Of a stretch of 18,404 nucleotides of DNA, positions 1 through 6,892 are shown in pieces (the stretch's first letter is position 1; every line of letters begins with the position of its first letter). The position numbers and the translations under genes are program-made. The notes under the pieces were generated by a model that was given only the letters and a program-made list of their open reading frames with translations, was not told the origin of the DNA and made no database searches. Source of the DNA: JBHJGU01 sp050331475 (GTDB lineage Bacteria > Pseudomonadota > Alphaproteobacteria > Caulobacterales > Maricaulaceae); assembly GCA_050331475.1 (NCBI GenBank), contig JBHJGU010000025.1, forward strand, positions 1 through 18,404, read 5' to 3'.

Positions 1-153
1 AAGCGGGTGGAAGATCCGCGGATGGGGCCCCAGATGACGACGACCGAACGCAGGCCCAAACCCGCAAAGGTCCCATTGCGAACGGGCGCCCATCCGCACC
101 CCAACACTACCCCAAAACCAACACACAATCGCGAGGAGCCGCAGGCGACGCGG
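1..153. other. Gene-free left edge with a 9-bp inverted repeat
   Basis: No convincing gene is seen here; the open frame that crosses it on the plus strand is the antisense shadow of the PPOX-like gene. The stretch does hold a perfect 9-bp inverted repeat, GCGGATGGG at 18-26 and CCCATCCGC at 89-97, with a 62-base spacer. It lies downstream of the PPOX stop codon on the minus strand. No T-run follows either arm, so it is not a convincing intrinsic terminator. The window begins here, so the tail of a neighbouring gene cannot be excluded. Confidence 0.3.
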
Positions 154-765
154 TTATCCCGCTTTCAACGCCGAGAGTTCCGCCTCCAGCTCGGCGATGC
201 GCGCGTGCAGGCGTTCGGTGGCGTCCGCGATGGTCTCTTCGTCGAAGCGCGGGGTGATGTGTTGGGGGCAATTCACATCCCACGCCTCGATCGTGATGAC
301 GAAGGCGCGCTCGGGGCGGGCGCGATAGCCCGGGGTCAAAAGCCGTTCAACCAAGTCTGGGTCATCCTCAACCCTTTGGGCGCGGCCCCAAATCTTCACG
401 CGACGGCGGTTGGGGTAATCCATAAGGAACATATGCACCCGATCGTTCTCCGTAAGATTGCCCATGGAGATGTATTGCCGATTGCCGGAGAAGTCCGCGA
501 ACGCCAGGCGTTTGTCGTCAAGCGGTTTGAGAAAGCCCTTAGGCCCGCCCCGGTGCTGGATATAAGGCCGGCCATCGCCGCTCGCCGTGCCCAGGTAAAA
601 GCTATCGCGCTCGGCGAGGAAGGCGGCGAGGTCGTCGGTCACGGTCGTCGCCCAACCACCCCGCGCCTCCATGGACGCATAGCCCTTGCGCGAGCCCAGC
701 CGCTCTTGTTGCGCCTTCACCGCCGGGGTGAACGCCACATCACTGGAGGGGACGGTGTCGGTCAT
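154..765 (-). CDS. Pyridoxamine 5'-phosphate oxidase (PPOX)-like FMN-binding family protein
   Basis: A 203-residue protein of the split-barrel flavin-binding PPOX superfamily, probably a cytosolic flavin- or F420-type oxidoreductase of unknown substrate. The barrel core runs from about residue 40 to 165: SFYLGTASGDGRPYIQHRGG is the usual first strands, followed by LAFADFSGNRQYISMGNL and the strand VKIWGRAQRVEDDPDL. The C-terminus is a short charged helix rich in Glu and Ala, probably coiled coil. I chose the ATG at 765 over the in-frame ATG at 807 because AAAGGA lies at a good distance upstream of 765, and the 14 extra residues look non-native and would run through a palindrome. The gene stands alone; the M20 gene upstream on the same strand ends 107 bp away. 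The family is safe; the true PdxH enzyme is unlikely because the protein lacks its usual C-terminal end. Substrate unknown. Confidence 0.85.
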   Translation of the reverse strand: MTDTVPSSDVAFTPAVKAQQERLGSRKGYASMEARGGWATTVTDDLAAFLAERDSFYLGTASGDGRPYIQHRGGPKGFLKPLDDKRLAFADFSGNRQYISMGNLTENDRVHMFLMDYPNRRRVKIWGRAQRVEDDPDLVERLLTPGYRARPERAFVITIEAWDVNCPQHITPRFDEETIADATERLHARIAELEAELSALKAG

Positions 766-776
766 GGTCAAGTCCT

Positions 777-796
777 TTGAACGAACGTTCGATCCA
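777..796. promoter_or_regulatory. Palindromic operator candidate upstream of the PPOX-like gene
   Basis: A perfect 10-bp palindrome CGAACGTTCG (782-791) sits inside a longer imperfect one: outside the core, the pairs 777/796, 779/794 and 780/793 also match, so 16 of 20 bases are symmetric. It abuts the Shine-Dalgarno of the PPOX-like gene (start codon 765), where a bound repressor would block transcription. Size and symmetry suit TetR-type dimers, but no regulator gene is nearby. The operator role is inference. Confidence 0.35.
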
Positions 797-872
797 ATGA
801 CTGGCAAGATAGGTTCAGACCGGCGACCGCGCCAGGGTCCACTTCGACGCGGCTCCGATTTGCGGGCGCGGG

Positions 873-2396
873 CTATTCCGGGATCGGCTGGGTCAGCACC
901 GCCGTCAGCGTGGCGATGCCGTCGATGAACGATCCTAAACGGATGTTTTCGTTGGGGCTGTGTTGGTTGTTGTCGATATTGACCGTGGGCACGCCCACCG
1001 CCGGAATCCCTAACGTGTTGACGAAGGGCGAGATGGGGACGGAGCCGCCGGAGGTGCGGATGCGGATCGGGGCTTCGCCATTGAGCCGGGTAAGCGCGGC
1101 CACGCCCACTTGGCCGGGCAGGCTGTCAAAGTCGGTGCGGAAAGCCGGATAGGCGATCCGCGCGTCCAGCCGGGCGAGCTTGGGATGGCGCGCGCGGTCC
1201 GCGTCGGTCGGCTCGTCCTCCACAAGGTGGTAGCCCAGGCTCGCAATATGCGCCCGGATCAAGCCGACCAAACGCTCCGGATCGCTTTCCTGAACGAGCC
1301 GCAAATCGAGCTCCGCCACCGCGCGGTCGGGGATGACGGTGCGCGCCTCTGGCCCCACCCAGGCGGCCTTCAGTCCGCGCACATTGAGAGACGGATACTG
1401 GATCGCCGCTTGCAGGCTCGGCGCGACCGCCTCGGGCGCGGCCACCCCCATGGCGGCCAGAATCGCAGCCTCGTCGTCGGGCGTGGCGTCGAGGACGGCT
1501 TGGGCCTCGGCGTCGATCGTCACCCCGTCATAAAAGCCGGGGATCGTGACCTTGCCGTCATCATCTTGCAGGCTGGCCAGCGCGCGGGCCAGGCGCTCGG
1601 CCGGGTTTGGCACGAAGTTACCATAATGGCCCGAATGCTGGGCGGTTTTCGGGCCGAACACCGTCAAGGTCAGGGTCGCGATGCCGCGGGCGCCGAACTT
1701 CAACGTTGGCGCGTTGGAGGCGTGCGGCGGGCCGTCGAAAATCCACAAGAAGTCGGCGGCGAGCGCTTCGCGGTGCCGTTTAACGGCGCTGGGCAGGTTT
1801 GGCGAGCCGAGTTCTTCCTCTGCGTCGACCACGACTTTGAAATGGGCGCCCGGCGCGACGCGGCCGTCGTCAATGGCGTCAATGGCGGCGAGGAATTGCA
1901 CAATCGGGCCTTTCGAATCCGCCGCAGAACGGGCGTAAATGCGCCAATCTGGATCGATCCGGTCGCGCAGATTGGACCAGGCTAAGGGCTCGCCCTGGGC
2001 GGTCTTCAGTTGCGGCTCCCAAGGGCTCGCCTGGTCCCAGGCTGCGGGGTCGACCGGTTGGCCGTCGGTCTGCAGGTAAATCAGCGCGGTCTTGCTCGCC
2101 CCCGGCGCGGGACGCTCGGCGAGCAAGAGCGGCAGGCCTTCGGTCTCCAAGCGCCGGACGGTAAAGCCGCGTTTGGCGAATTCCACCTCCAGCCAGTCAA
2201 GCACGGGGCCGAGGTCTTCGGGGTGCTGCGCATCATTGGGCAGGCGCAGGAAATCACGGTAAAGCGCCAAAGCATCCGGAATGCGGGCTTCGGTCAAGGC
2301 GCGCGTGGAGGGACCGTCCGGCGCGATGCGGGTTTGCGCGCACGCCGACACGCTTAACAAGCCTGCGGCTAGAGCGACCAATCCGATGCGAACCAT
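873..2396 (-). CDS. M20-family metallopeptidase-like lipoprotein (exported)
   Basis: A 507-residue M20/M25/M40-family zinc hydrolase with a dimerisation-domain insert, likely a periplasmic peptidase. The N-terminus is a lipoprotein signal peptide: a basic start, a hydrophobic run, then VSAC as lipobox with Cys19. M20 landmarks in order: QTDGQPVDP (about 109-117), where the family has HxD; ARSAADSKG, the bridging-Asp motif (Asp160); AEEELGSP (Glu193-195), the catalytic Glu pair; the dimerisation insert around FGARGIATLTLTVFG; and NNQHSPNEN near the C-terminus with the last metal-binding His. The first His of HxD is therefore Gln109. I chose the ATG at 2396 rather than 2402 because GGAGG (2405-2409) is 8 bases from it and only 2 from the other. 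It is divergent from ruvC across about 60 bp. Family certain; substrate and full activity not. Confidence 0.9.
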   Translation of the reverse strand: MVRIGLVALAAGLLSVSACAQTRIAPDGPSTRALTEARIPDALALYRDFLRLPNDAQHPEDLGPVLDWLEVEFAKRGFTVRRLETEGLPLLLAERPAPGASKTALIYLQTDGQPVDPAAWDQASPWEPQLKTAQGEPLAWSNLRDRIDPDWRIYARSAADSKGPIVQFLAAIDAIDDGRVAPGAHFKVVVDAEEELGSPNLPSAVKRHREALAADFLWIFDGPPHASNAPTLKFGARGIATLTLTVFGPKTAQHSGHYGNFVPNPAERLARALASLQDDDGKVTIPGFYDGVTIDAEAQAVLDATPDDEAAILAAMGVAAPEAVAPSLQAAIQYPSLNVRGLKAAWVGPEARTVIPDRAVAELDLRLVQESDPERLVGLIRAHIASLGYHLVEDEPTDADRARHPKLARLDARIAYPAFRTDFDSLPGQVGVAALTRLNGEAPIRIRTSGGSVPISPFVNTLGIPAVGVPTVNIDNNQHSPNENIRLGSFIDGIATLTAVLTQPIPE

Positions 2397-2455
2397 AAGC
2401 ATTTCCTCCCCATGGGCTCTCGTGCTCGATCACCCTTGGCTCTAATCTCGGCGTG

Positions 2456-2959
2456 ATGACGGCGACGATTCGAATTTTTGGCGTCGATCCGGGGTTAAAC
2501 CGGTGCGGCTGGGGCGTGGTGGAGCACGCCGGGGCGCGACTGTCCTATGGCGGATGCGGCGTGATCAAGCCCGTGGCGCAGGCCGACATGGGCCAAAGAT
2601 TGCTCAGCCTGAAAACGGCGCTGGCCCAACGCATAGGCGAATACGCTTGCGACACGGTCGCTGTGGAGGATGCGTTTGTCTCGGTGAACGCCGCATCGGC
2701 CATGAAGCTGGGTCTGGCTCGCGCCGCGGCTTTGCTGGCCGCCGCGGAAGCAGGGCTCAGCGTTGGCGAATACGCTCCTCGGCTGGTGAAAAAGGCCGTG
2801 GTGGGCGCCGGCGGCGCGGACAAAGACCAAGTCGCCTTCATGGTGCGCCGGCTGTTGCCGGCCGCCGGCGCGGTGAGCGCGGACGCCGCCGACGCGCTGG
2901 CGGTGGCGATCACCCACGCCCATTGGCGAAACGCCGCCAAGGCGGGGTCGCGCGCGTGA
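2456..2959 (+). CDS. ruvC: Crossover junction endodeoxyribonuclease RuvC
   Basis: RuvC is the dimeric RNase H-fold nuclease that cuts Holliday junctions symmetrically after RuvAB branch migration. Numbered from the ATG at 2456, the four acidic active-site residues are visible: Asp11 in FGVDPG, Glu71 in VAVEDAF, and Asp143 and Asp146 in SADAADALAVAI, with the same three-residue spacing as E. coli Asp138/Asp141. The length of 167 residues is normal. A GTG directly in front (2453) could also be the start; no clear ribosome-binding site separates the two. The stop overlaps the ruvA start by four bases (GTGA), so the two are translationally coupled. In many proteobacteria yebC lies just upstream; here yebC is about 10 kb away. 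Confidence 0.97.
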   Translation: MTATIRIFGVDPGLNRCGWGVVEHAGARLSYGGCGVIKPVAQADMGQRLLSLKTALAQRIGEYACDTVAVEDAFVSVNAASAMKLGLARAAALLAAAEAGLSVGEYAPRLVKKAVVGAGGADKDQVAFMVRRLLPAAGAVSADAADALAVAITHAHWRNAAKAGSRA

Positions 2960-3585
2960 TCGGCTATTTAGAGGGCGTTGTGCGTGGGATTGGCGCGGCG
3001 GAGGCGCTGATTGTTGCGGGGGGCGTGGGCTATGTGGTCCAAGCGGGGGCTCGCACGCTCGCAGGCCTGCAAGTCGGCGAACCGGCCGCGCTGCATGTGG
3101 AGACCGTGGTGCGGGAGACCGCGATTTCGCTCTTTGGCTTCGCCTCGGACGAGGATCGCGCTTGGTTCGTGCGGCTTCAAGACATTCAAGGCGTGGGCGC
3201 CCGGGTGGCGCTGGCGGTGCTCGACGTGCTCGGGCCCGCGGACCTGATGCGGGCGGCGCAGCTTGAGGACAAAGCGGCGGTGGCGCGTGCGCAAGGGGTG
3301 GGGCCCAGGCTCGCCCAGCGCATCGTCACCGAGCTGAAGGACAAGCCCTCGCCCCAGGGGCGCAGCCTATCAGGGACCGGGGCCTTGGCGCGTGAGGCGC
3401 CGGCGCCGATCACTGCGACGCCGAACGCGGTCAACCCGCGCGCCGACGCGGTCTCCGCACTGGTCAATCTTGGCTTCGGACTTGCAGACGCAGAACGCGC
3501 CGCGAGCGAAGCCCTCGCCCAAGCCGGCGATGACGCCGAAACCGGCGCCCTGGTGCGGCTGGCGCTGAAGGTGTTGGGCGGATGA
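2956..3585 (+). CDS. ruvA: Holliday junction branch migration protein RuvA
   Basis: RuvA tetramers hold the four-way junction open and load RuvB rings. The GTG start at 2956 gives MIGYLEGVV, the standard RuvA beginning, and 209 residues. Domain I is an OB fold (1 to about 65, ending VRETAISLFGF). Domain II carries two helix-hairpin-helix DNA-binding motifs, LQDIQGVGARVALAVL and AQGVGPRLAQRIVTEL. After a Pro/Ala-rich linker (about 140-158), domain III (ADAVSALVNLGFGLADAERA to the end) is the UBA-like module that contacts RuvB. The open frame extends upstream to 2503, but that part is a shadow of ruvC. The stop overlaps the ruvB start (ATGA), so ruvC, ruvA and ruvB form a coupled operon. Confidence 0.97.
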   Translation: MIGYLEGVVRGIGAAEALIVAGGVGYVVQAGARTLAGLQVGEPAALHVETVVRETAISLFGFASDEDRAWFVRLQDIQGVGARVALAVLDVLGPADLMRAAQLEDKAAVARAQGVGPRLAQRIVTELKDKPSPQGRSLSGTGALAREAPAPITATPNAVNPRADAVSALVNLGFGLADAERAASEALAQAGDDAETGALVRLALKVLGG

Positions 3586-4616
3586 GCGCGGACCGGCTCG
3601 TCGGGGGCGATCCGCAATCCGGGGACGTTTATGACAAAGCCCTGCGCCCGCAGAGCTTTTCAGAATTTATCGGCCAGAAATCGGCCATCGGTAATTTGGA
3701 GATTTTCGTTAACGGCGCGAAGAACCGGGGTGAACCGCTCGACCACGTGCTGCTCTCCGGCCCGCCGGGGCTGGGCAAAACCACGCTTGCTCAGATCGTG
3801 GCGAAGGAGCTCGGCGCCAATTTTCGCGCTACCTCCGGCCCGATTCTGGGCAAGGCGGGGGATTTGGCGGCCGTGCTGACCAATCTTGAACCGCGCGACG
3901 TACTGTTTATCGATGAGATCCACACGCTGAACGCGAATGTCGAAGAAGTGATCTACACCGCGATGGAGGATTACGCCCTCGACCTGGTGATCGGGGAGGG
4001 GCCTTCCGCGCGCACGGTGCGCATTGATCTGGCGCCGTTTACGCTGGTGGGCGCCACCACAAGGGCGGGCTTGCTCGCCACGCCGCTCAGGGATCGGTTC
4101 GGCGTGCCCGTGCGGCTTGAGTTCTACGACGTAGCCGATCTGAGCCTCATCCTCATGGCCCAGGCGCACAAAATGGGCGTGAGCCTGGCTGCGGAAGGCG
4201 CGCGCGAAATCGCCGGCCGGGCGCGCGGCACCCCCCGGGTGGCCGGGCGGCTGTTACGCCGGGTGCGGGACTTCGCCGACGCCGAGGGCGCGTCCGAGAT
4301 CAGCCGCGCAGTGGCCGATCGGGCGCTGGGGCGGCTGGATGTGGACGCGGTCGGGCTCGACGCGCTCGACCGGCGCTATCTGCGTTGCCTGGTCGAAGCC
4401 TATTCCGGCGGCCCGGTGGGGGCGGACACCCTGGCCGCGGCCTTAGCGGAATCCCGTGACGCGCTGGAAGACGTGGTCGAGCCCTTCCTGCTCCAACAAG
4501 GCTTCATCCAGCGCACGCCGCGCGGCCGCATGGCCGCCGGTCGGGCGTATGAGCATTTGGGCCTCGCCCCGCCCAAAGCTCCAGGATCCGAGGGCGGCGA
4601 TTTGTTCGGCGGCTAA
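3582..4616 (+). CDS. ruvB: Holliday junction branch migration DNA helicase RuvB
   Basis: RuvB is the AAA+ hexameric motor that pumps DNA through the RuvA-bound junction. The protein is 344 residues, the usual size. Visible motifs: LRPQSFSEFIGQ near the N-terminus; Walker A GPPGLGKTT (60-68); Walker B LFIDEIH (Asp111, Glu112); the beta-hairpin region ALDLVIGEGPSARTVRIDL that contacts RuvA; sensor 1 VGATTRAG (156-163); LRDRFG with the arginine finger (about 169-174); and a C-terminal winged helix with the signature GPVGADTLA and QQGFIQRTPRGRMA. The start overlaps the ruvA stop as ATGA. No strong terminator is seen before the convergent gene at 4725. Confidence 0.98.
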   Translation: MSADRLVGGDPQSGDVYDKALRPQSFSEFIGQKSAIGNLEIFVNGAKNRGEPLDHVLLSGPPGLGKTTLAQIVAKELGANFRATSGPILGKAGDLAAVLTNLEPRDVLFIDEIHTLNANVEEVIYTAMEDYALDLVIGEGPSARTVRIDLAPFTLVGATTRAGLLATPLRDRFGVPVRLEFYDVADLSLILMAQAHKMGVSLAAEGAREIAGRARGTPRVAGRLLRRVRDFADAEGASEISRAVADRALGRLDVDAVGLDALDRRYLRCLVEAYSGGPVGADTLAAALAESRDALEDVVEPFLLQQGFIQRTPRGRMAAGRAYEHLGLAPPKAPGSEGGDLFGG

Positions 4617-4724
4617 ACTTGCGTTGGCGGCGCGAGCTTGCCTCGTCCCGCGCAAAAGACGGGCGCGAAAGCCCGCGCGCCGACTGGGCGGCCGCCGTTA
4701 AGTCAAACGCTCTTCGTTCGCGCC

Positions 4725-5090
4725 CTAACTATGGCAATCAATAAAACAAACGGCTTCGCATTCGATGATTTCATCGATGGTTCGAAGCGTCTGACAGGAC
4801 AACTCTGCAGTGCATGCGCTAAAGCAGATGAAGAAATCGTCCACTCCAAGTGTGTCAGCGGTTAAGCCTCCAAACGTTGCGGGTTCACGTTTTGCATAGG
4901 GCAAGGGGGACCCGTTGCGTAGCGCGTTTAGCCAAGCGTTGATTTCCGCAACGCTTAAGTTGTCCACGGCTGTCGGCGTCGCGCCGAATTCAGCTTGAGC
5001 GAGGACCGCCGCTGGCGTTTGCACCGTCGCTGCAACCGCCACGCCCGCGCTGAGGCCAGCGACGCACAAAGATAACAAAGCTTTACGCAT
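4725..5090 (-). CDS. Small secreted protein with six-Cys C-terminal tail (paralogue A)
   Basis: Not a family I recognise. The protein is 121 residues. MRKALLSLCVAGLSAGVAVA is a Sec signal peptide with likely cleavage after Ala20 (AVA). The mature part is about 100 residues, with SVAEINAWLNAL (46-57), GSP (60-62) and a Cys-rich end: Cys89, 93, 99, 111, 115 and 119, spaced x3, x5, x11, x3, x3. The start is well supported by GGGAGGGG six bases upstream. It is a paralogue of the next minus-strand gene (5526-5831): same signal peptide style, the same SVAEI and GSP at identical residue numbers, and the same C-F-x2-C-x-A-E-x2-C. It is convergent with ruvB. After export the cysteines could form disulfides. 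It could be a cysteine-rich secreted peptide, a bacteriocin-like precursor or an envelope protein; the sequence does not decide. Confidence 0.75.
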   Translation of the reverse strand: MRKALLSLCVAGLSAGVAVAATVQTPAAVLAQAEFGATPTAVDNLSVAEINAWLNALRNGSPLPYAKREPATFGGLTADTLGVDDFFICFSACTAELSCQTLRTIDEIIECEAVCFIDCHS

Positions 5091-5525
5091 GATTTTCCCC
5101 TCCCGTTTGTGATGCCGTCAATCACAGCGCACCCAGCGAAAGGTGTAAACCCAACTTTACTCAACTAAAGGTGATAAATTTTGTGCTCCAGGCGCGAATT
5201 CCTGCACGTTGGATTAAGCGCGCGTCGGGGAGAGCGAGCACGCCGTCGTGTGTCCCCTTTGGTGCGTCGAAAAGGGTCGAGGCCATCCGTTATCAAAATA
5301 GTCATTTCGAAAATGAAATCACGCCATAAGTGTTTTATAGCCTGGAAAGGCAAATTGAGGTAATTTATGAGTCAAATTACATTATGAAATTGAAAAATAC
5401 AATTTTTAAAAAATGAATATGGAGGTCGGCGCTTAAGCATTGACCTCCGCATGCCATTTAAGTGCCGACTTTAGACTTCAAAGATCAAGGCAGACCATAA
5501 TACAATTAGCGTCGCATAGCAAAGA
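5091..5525. other. 435-bp gene-free spacer, partly AT-rich, between the paralogues
   Basis: Nothing convincingly coding. Short open frames on both strands near 5165-5363 lack Shine-Dalgarno sites and give Arg-rich translations typical of non-coding GC-rich DNA. From about 5280 to 5420 base composition drops sharply, with runs such as AATTTTTAAAAAA (5401-5413), against a GC-rich background. The stretch must hold the promoter of the gene at 5090, though I could not fix one, and the 3' end of the transcript from 5831. A small inverted repeat TCATTT-CGA-AAATGA lies near 5303-5317. The prominent stem structures at 5421-5472 are listed separately. Confidence 0.5.
5421..5472 (-). terminator. Overlapping inverted repeats, probable terminator of paralogue B
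   Basis: Two alternative stems share bases. One pairs GGAGGTC (5421-5427) with GACCTCC (5442-5448). The other pairs GTCGGCGCTTAA (5425-5436) with TTAAGTGCCGAC (5458-5469), 11 of 12 complementary. Read on the minus strand they lie about 55-105 bases after the stop codon of the gene at 5526-5831, and a T-rich run (bases 5404-5412, giving TTTTTT) follows within about ten bases. This suits an intrinsic terminator, although the T-run is not immediately next to the stem. The longer stem is better paired as plus-strand RNA (G-U wobble) than as minus-strand RNA (A/C mismatch). Confidence 0.45.
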
Positions 5526-5831
5526 TTATTCAACATCTGGAATCGAGAAGCACATCGCTTCGGCCCGACAATCCTGAAAGCAATTATTGAAACCAAACGG
5601 CGCGAGCTCAGCATATAAAACCGGGCTCCCTTCCTTATTCAAATGCGGAGAACCTTTTTCCAACGCGTCAACCCAGGCTTTGATCTCAGCAACGCTAATC
5701 CGTTCGACACTCGCCTGCGCACGGGTGCTGGCCGGGGCCTCGGGACTGGTTAGCGGGGTGCGCAAAGAGGCCGCGCTCGCAAGGCTCGCGCACAAAGCGA
5801 CGACGCTCAAAGACAAAATAGTTTTACGCAT
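5526..5831 (-). CDS. Small secreted protein with C-x3-C-x5-C tail (paralogue B)
   Basis: An unrecognised 101-residue protein, paralogous to the one at 4725-5090. MRKTILSLSVVALCASLASA is a Sec signal peptide with a cleavage site after Ala20. The mature part has SVAEIKAWVDALEKGSP (46-62), colinear residue by residue with the paralogue, then diverges and ends in NCFQDCRAEAMCFSIPDVE, with Cys84, 88 and 94. The second Cys cluster of the paralogue (its Cys111-119) is missing, so this is the short version. I start at the ATG at 5831 rather than 5864: GGGAGGAAG sits about six bases upstream, and the signal peptide then begins directly. It lies downstream of the SDR gene on the same strand, 248 bp away, with no gene between. 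It could be exported and disulfide-bonded; function unknown. Confidence 0.72.
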   Translation of the reverse strand: MRKTILSLSVVALCASLASAASLRTPLTSPEAPASTRAQASVERISVAEIKAWVDALEKGSPHLNKEGSPVLYAELAPFGFNNCFQDCRAEAMCFSIPDVE

Positions 5832-6079
5832 ATTGACTTCCTCCCTGGGTTGTTGTGCCAACAAACTGGCGATTTATGTTGAGTGCTGCAGCCTCCAAGG
5901 GGCTGTTCAACGCGATTTGTCCACAGATAAATGTCCCCTTCGTTGGTGGCGCGACGTGCGTTCGGTTAGCCGGCAAGCGAACCGACCAAGGTGGGGCGCC
6001 GCTCTCACGTGGGCCCTCAACCCTTTCGAAGACTGGCAAAACGATTTCGGGCAAACACTGGTTTTGGGGGGTTAAGCCA

Positions 6080-6865
6080 TCACGCCCGCTCTGGCCGCGC
6101 GAGCGTGCCGGCCGTGAGCCCGCCGTCGATGACCAGCTCCGAGCCCGTCATATAGGCGGCCTCCTCGGAGGCCAGCAAGACGGCGAGGGCGGCGACTTCC
6201 TCCGGTTCAGCAAAGCGTTTGAGCGGCGTATCCGCGACGAAGGCGGCCATGCGCGCCGTACGCTCCGGCCCTTCGCCCACCATCGGCGCCCACATGGGCG
6301 TCATCACGGCCGCCGGCAGGATGGCGTTGCAGCGAATGTTAAGGCCCTGCTCGGCGCAATAAAGCGCCACAGTCTTGGTGTGATTGCGCACCGCCGCCTT
6401 AGAGCTGGCGTAGGCGGCCGCGGCGGGAACGCCCACCAGCCCGGAGCGGGAGCCGATATTGATGATCGAACCACGACCTGTGGCCCGCATAGCGTTGATC
6501 CCCGCCCGGCAGCCGAGAAACACGCCGTCCAGATTGGTGGCGTGCACCGCCCGCCAGGCGTCCAGGCTCGCGTGTTCCGGATCGTGGGGGACGGGGTCGC
6601 CCTCAAAGCCGGTGATCCCGGCGTTGTTGACGAGGACGGTAAGGCCGTTGAGCCGGGGCGCGATCGCGTCCCAATCGGCCTCGGATCGGACGTCGAGCCG
6701 GGCGTAGCTCTGGCCTAGTCGGCTGGCCAGCGCCTGGCCTTCGGCGTCGTCAATGTCGGTGAACAGGACCCGCGCGCCTTCGCGCACAAAGGCTTGTCCG
6801 ATGGCGGCGCCAATGCCGCGCGCGGCGCCGGTGATTAAGGAGAATTGGTTCGATAAACGGGGCAT
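6080..6865 (-). CDS. SDR family NAD(P)-dependent oxidoreductase
   Basis: A classical short-chain dehydrogenase/reductase of 261 residues, a cytosolic Rossmann-fold enzyme. Visible motifs: TGAARGIG (12-19) for cofactor binding; Asp37 at the end of the second strand (FTDIDD), favouring NAD(H) over NADP(H); NNAG (80-83); Asn111; and the catalytic Ser (139 or 141), Tyr152 and Lys156 in GSRSGLVGVPAAAAYASSKAA. IDGGLTAG near the end is the usual SDR C-terminus. The gene begins 27 bp after the flavoprotein gene ends on the same strand, so the two are probably co-transcribed. The ribosome-binding site is weak (GAAAG). The substrate, an alcohol or ketone, cannot be read from sequence. Confidence 0.92.
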   Translation of the reverse strand: MPRLSNQFSLITGAARGIGAAIGQAFVREGARVLFTDIDDAEGQALASRLGQSYARLDVRSEADWDAIAPRLNGLTVLVNNAGITGFEGDPVPHDPEHASLDAWRAVHATNLDGVFLGCRAGINAMRATGRGSIINIGSRSGLVGVPAAAAYASSKAAVRNHTKTVALYCAEQGLNIRCNAILPAAVMTPMWAPMVGEGPERTARMAAFVADTPLKRFAEPEEVAALAVLLASEEAAYMTGSELVIDGGLTAGTLARPERA

Positions 6866-6892
6866 GGGCGGTCTTTCGCGTCCAACGCGCGC

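Noticed and set aside
7..780. 257-residue plus-strand frame at the left edge
   Set aside because: It is the antisense shadow of the PPOX-like gene; composition is rich in Arg, His and Gly, without any recognisable domain.
1110..1985. 291-residue plus-strand frame over the M20 gene
   Set aside because: Antisense shadow in GC-rich DNA; the minus-strand protein has clear family motifs.
5165..5363. Short frames on both strands in the spacer between the peptide paralogues
   Set aside because: Neither has a ribosome-binding site; translations are Arg-rich or lack features and do not resemble the flanking paralogues.
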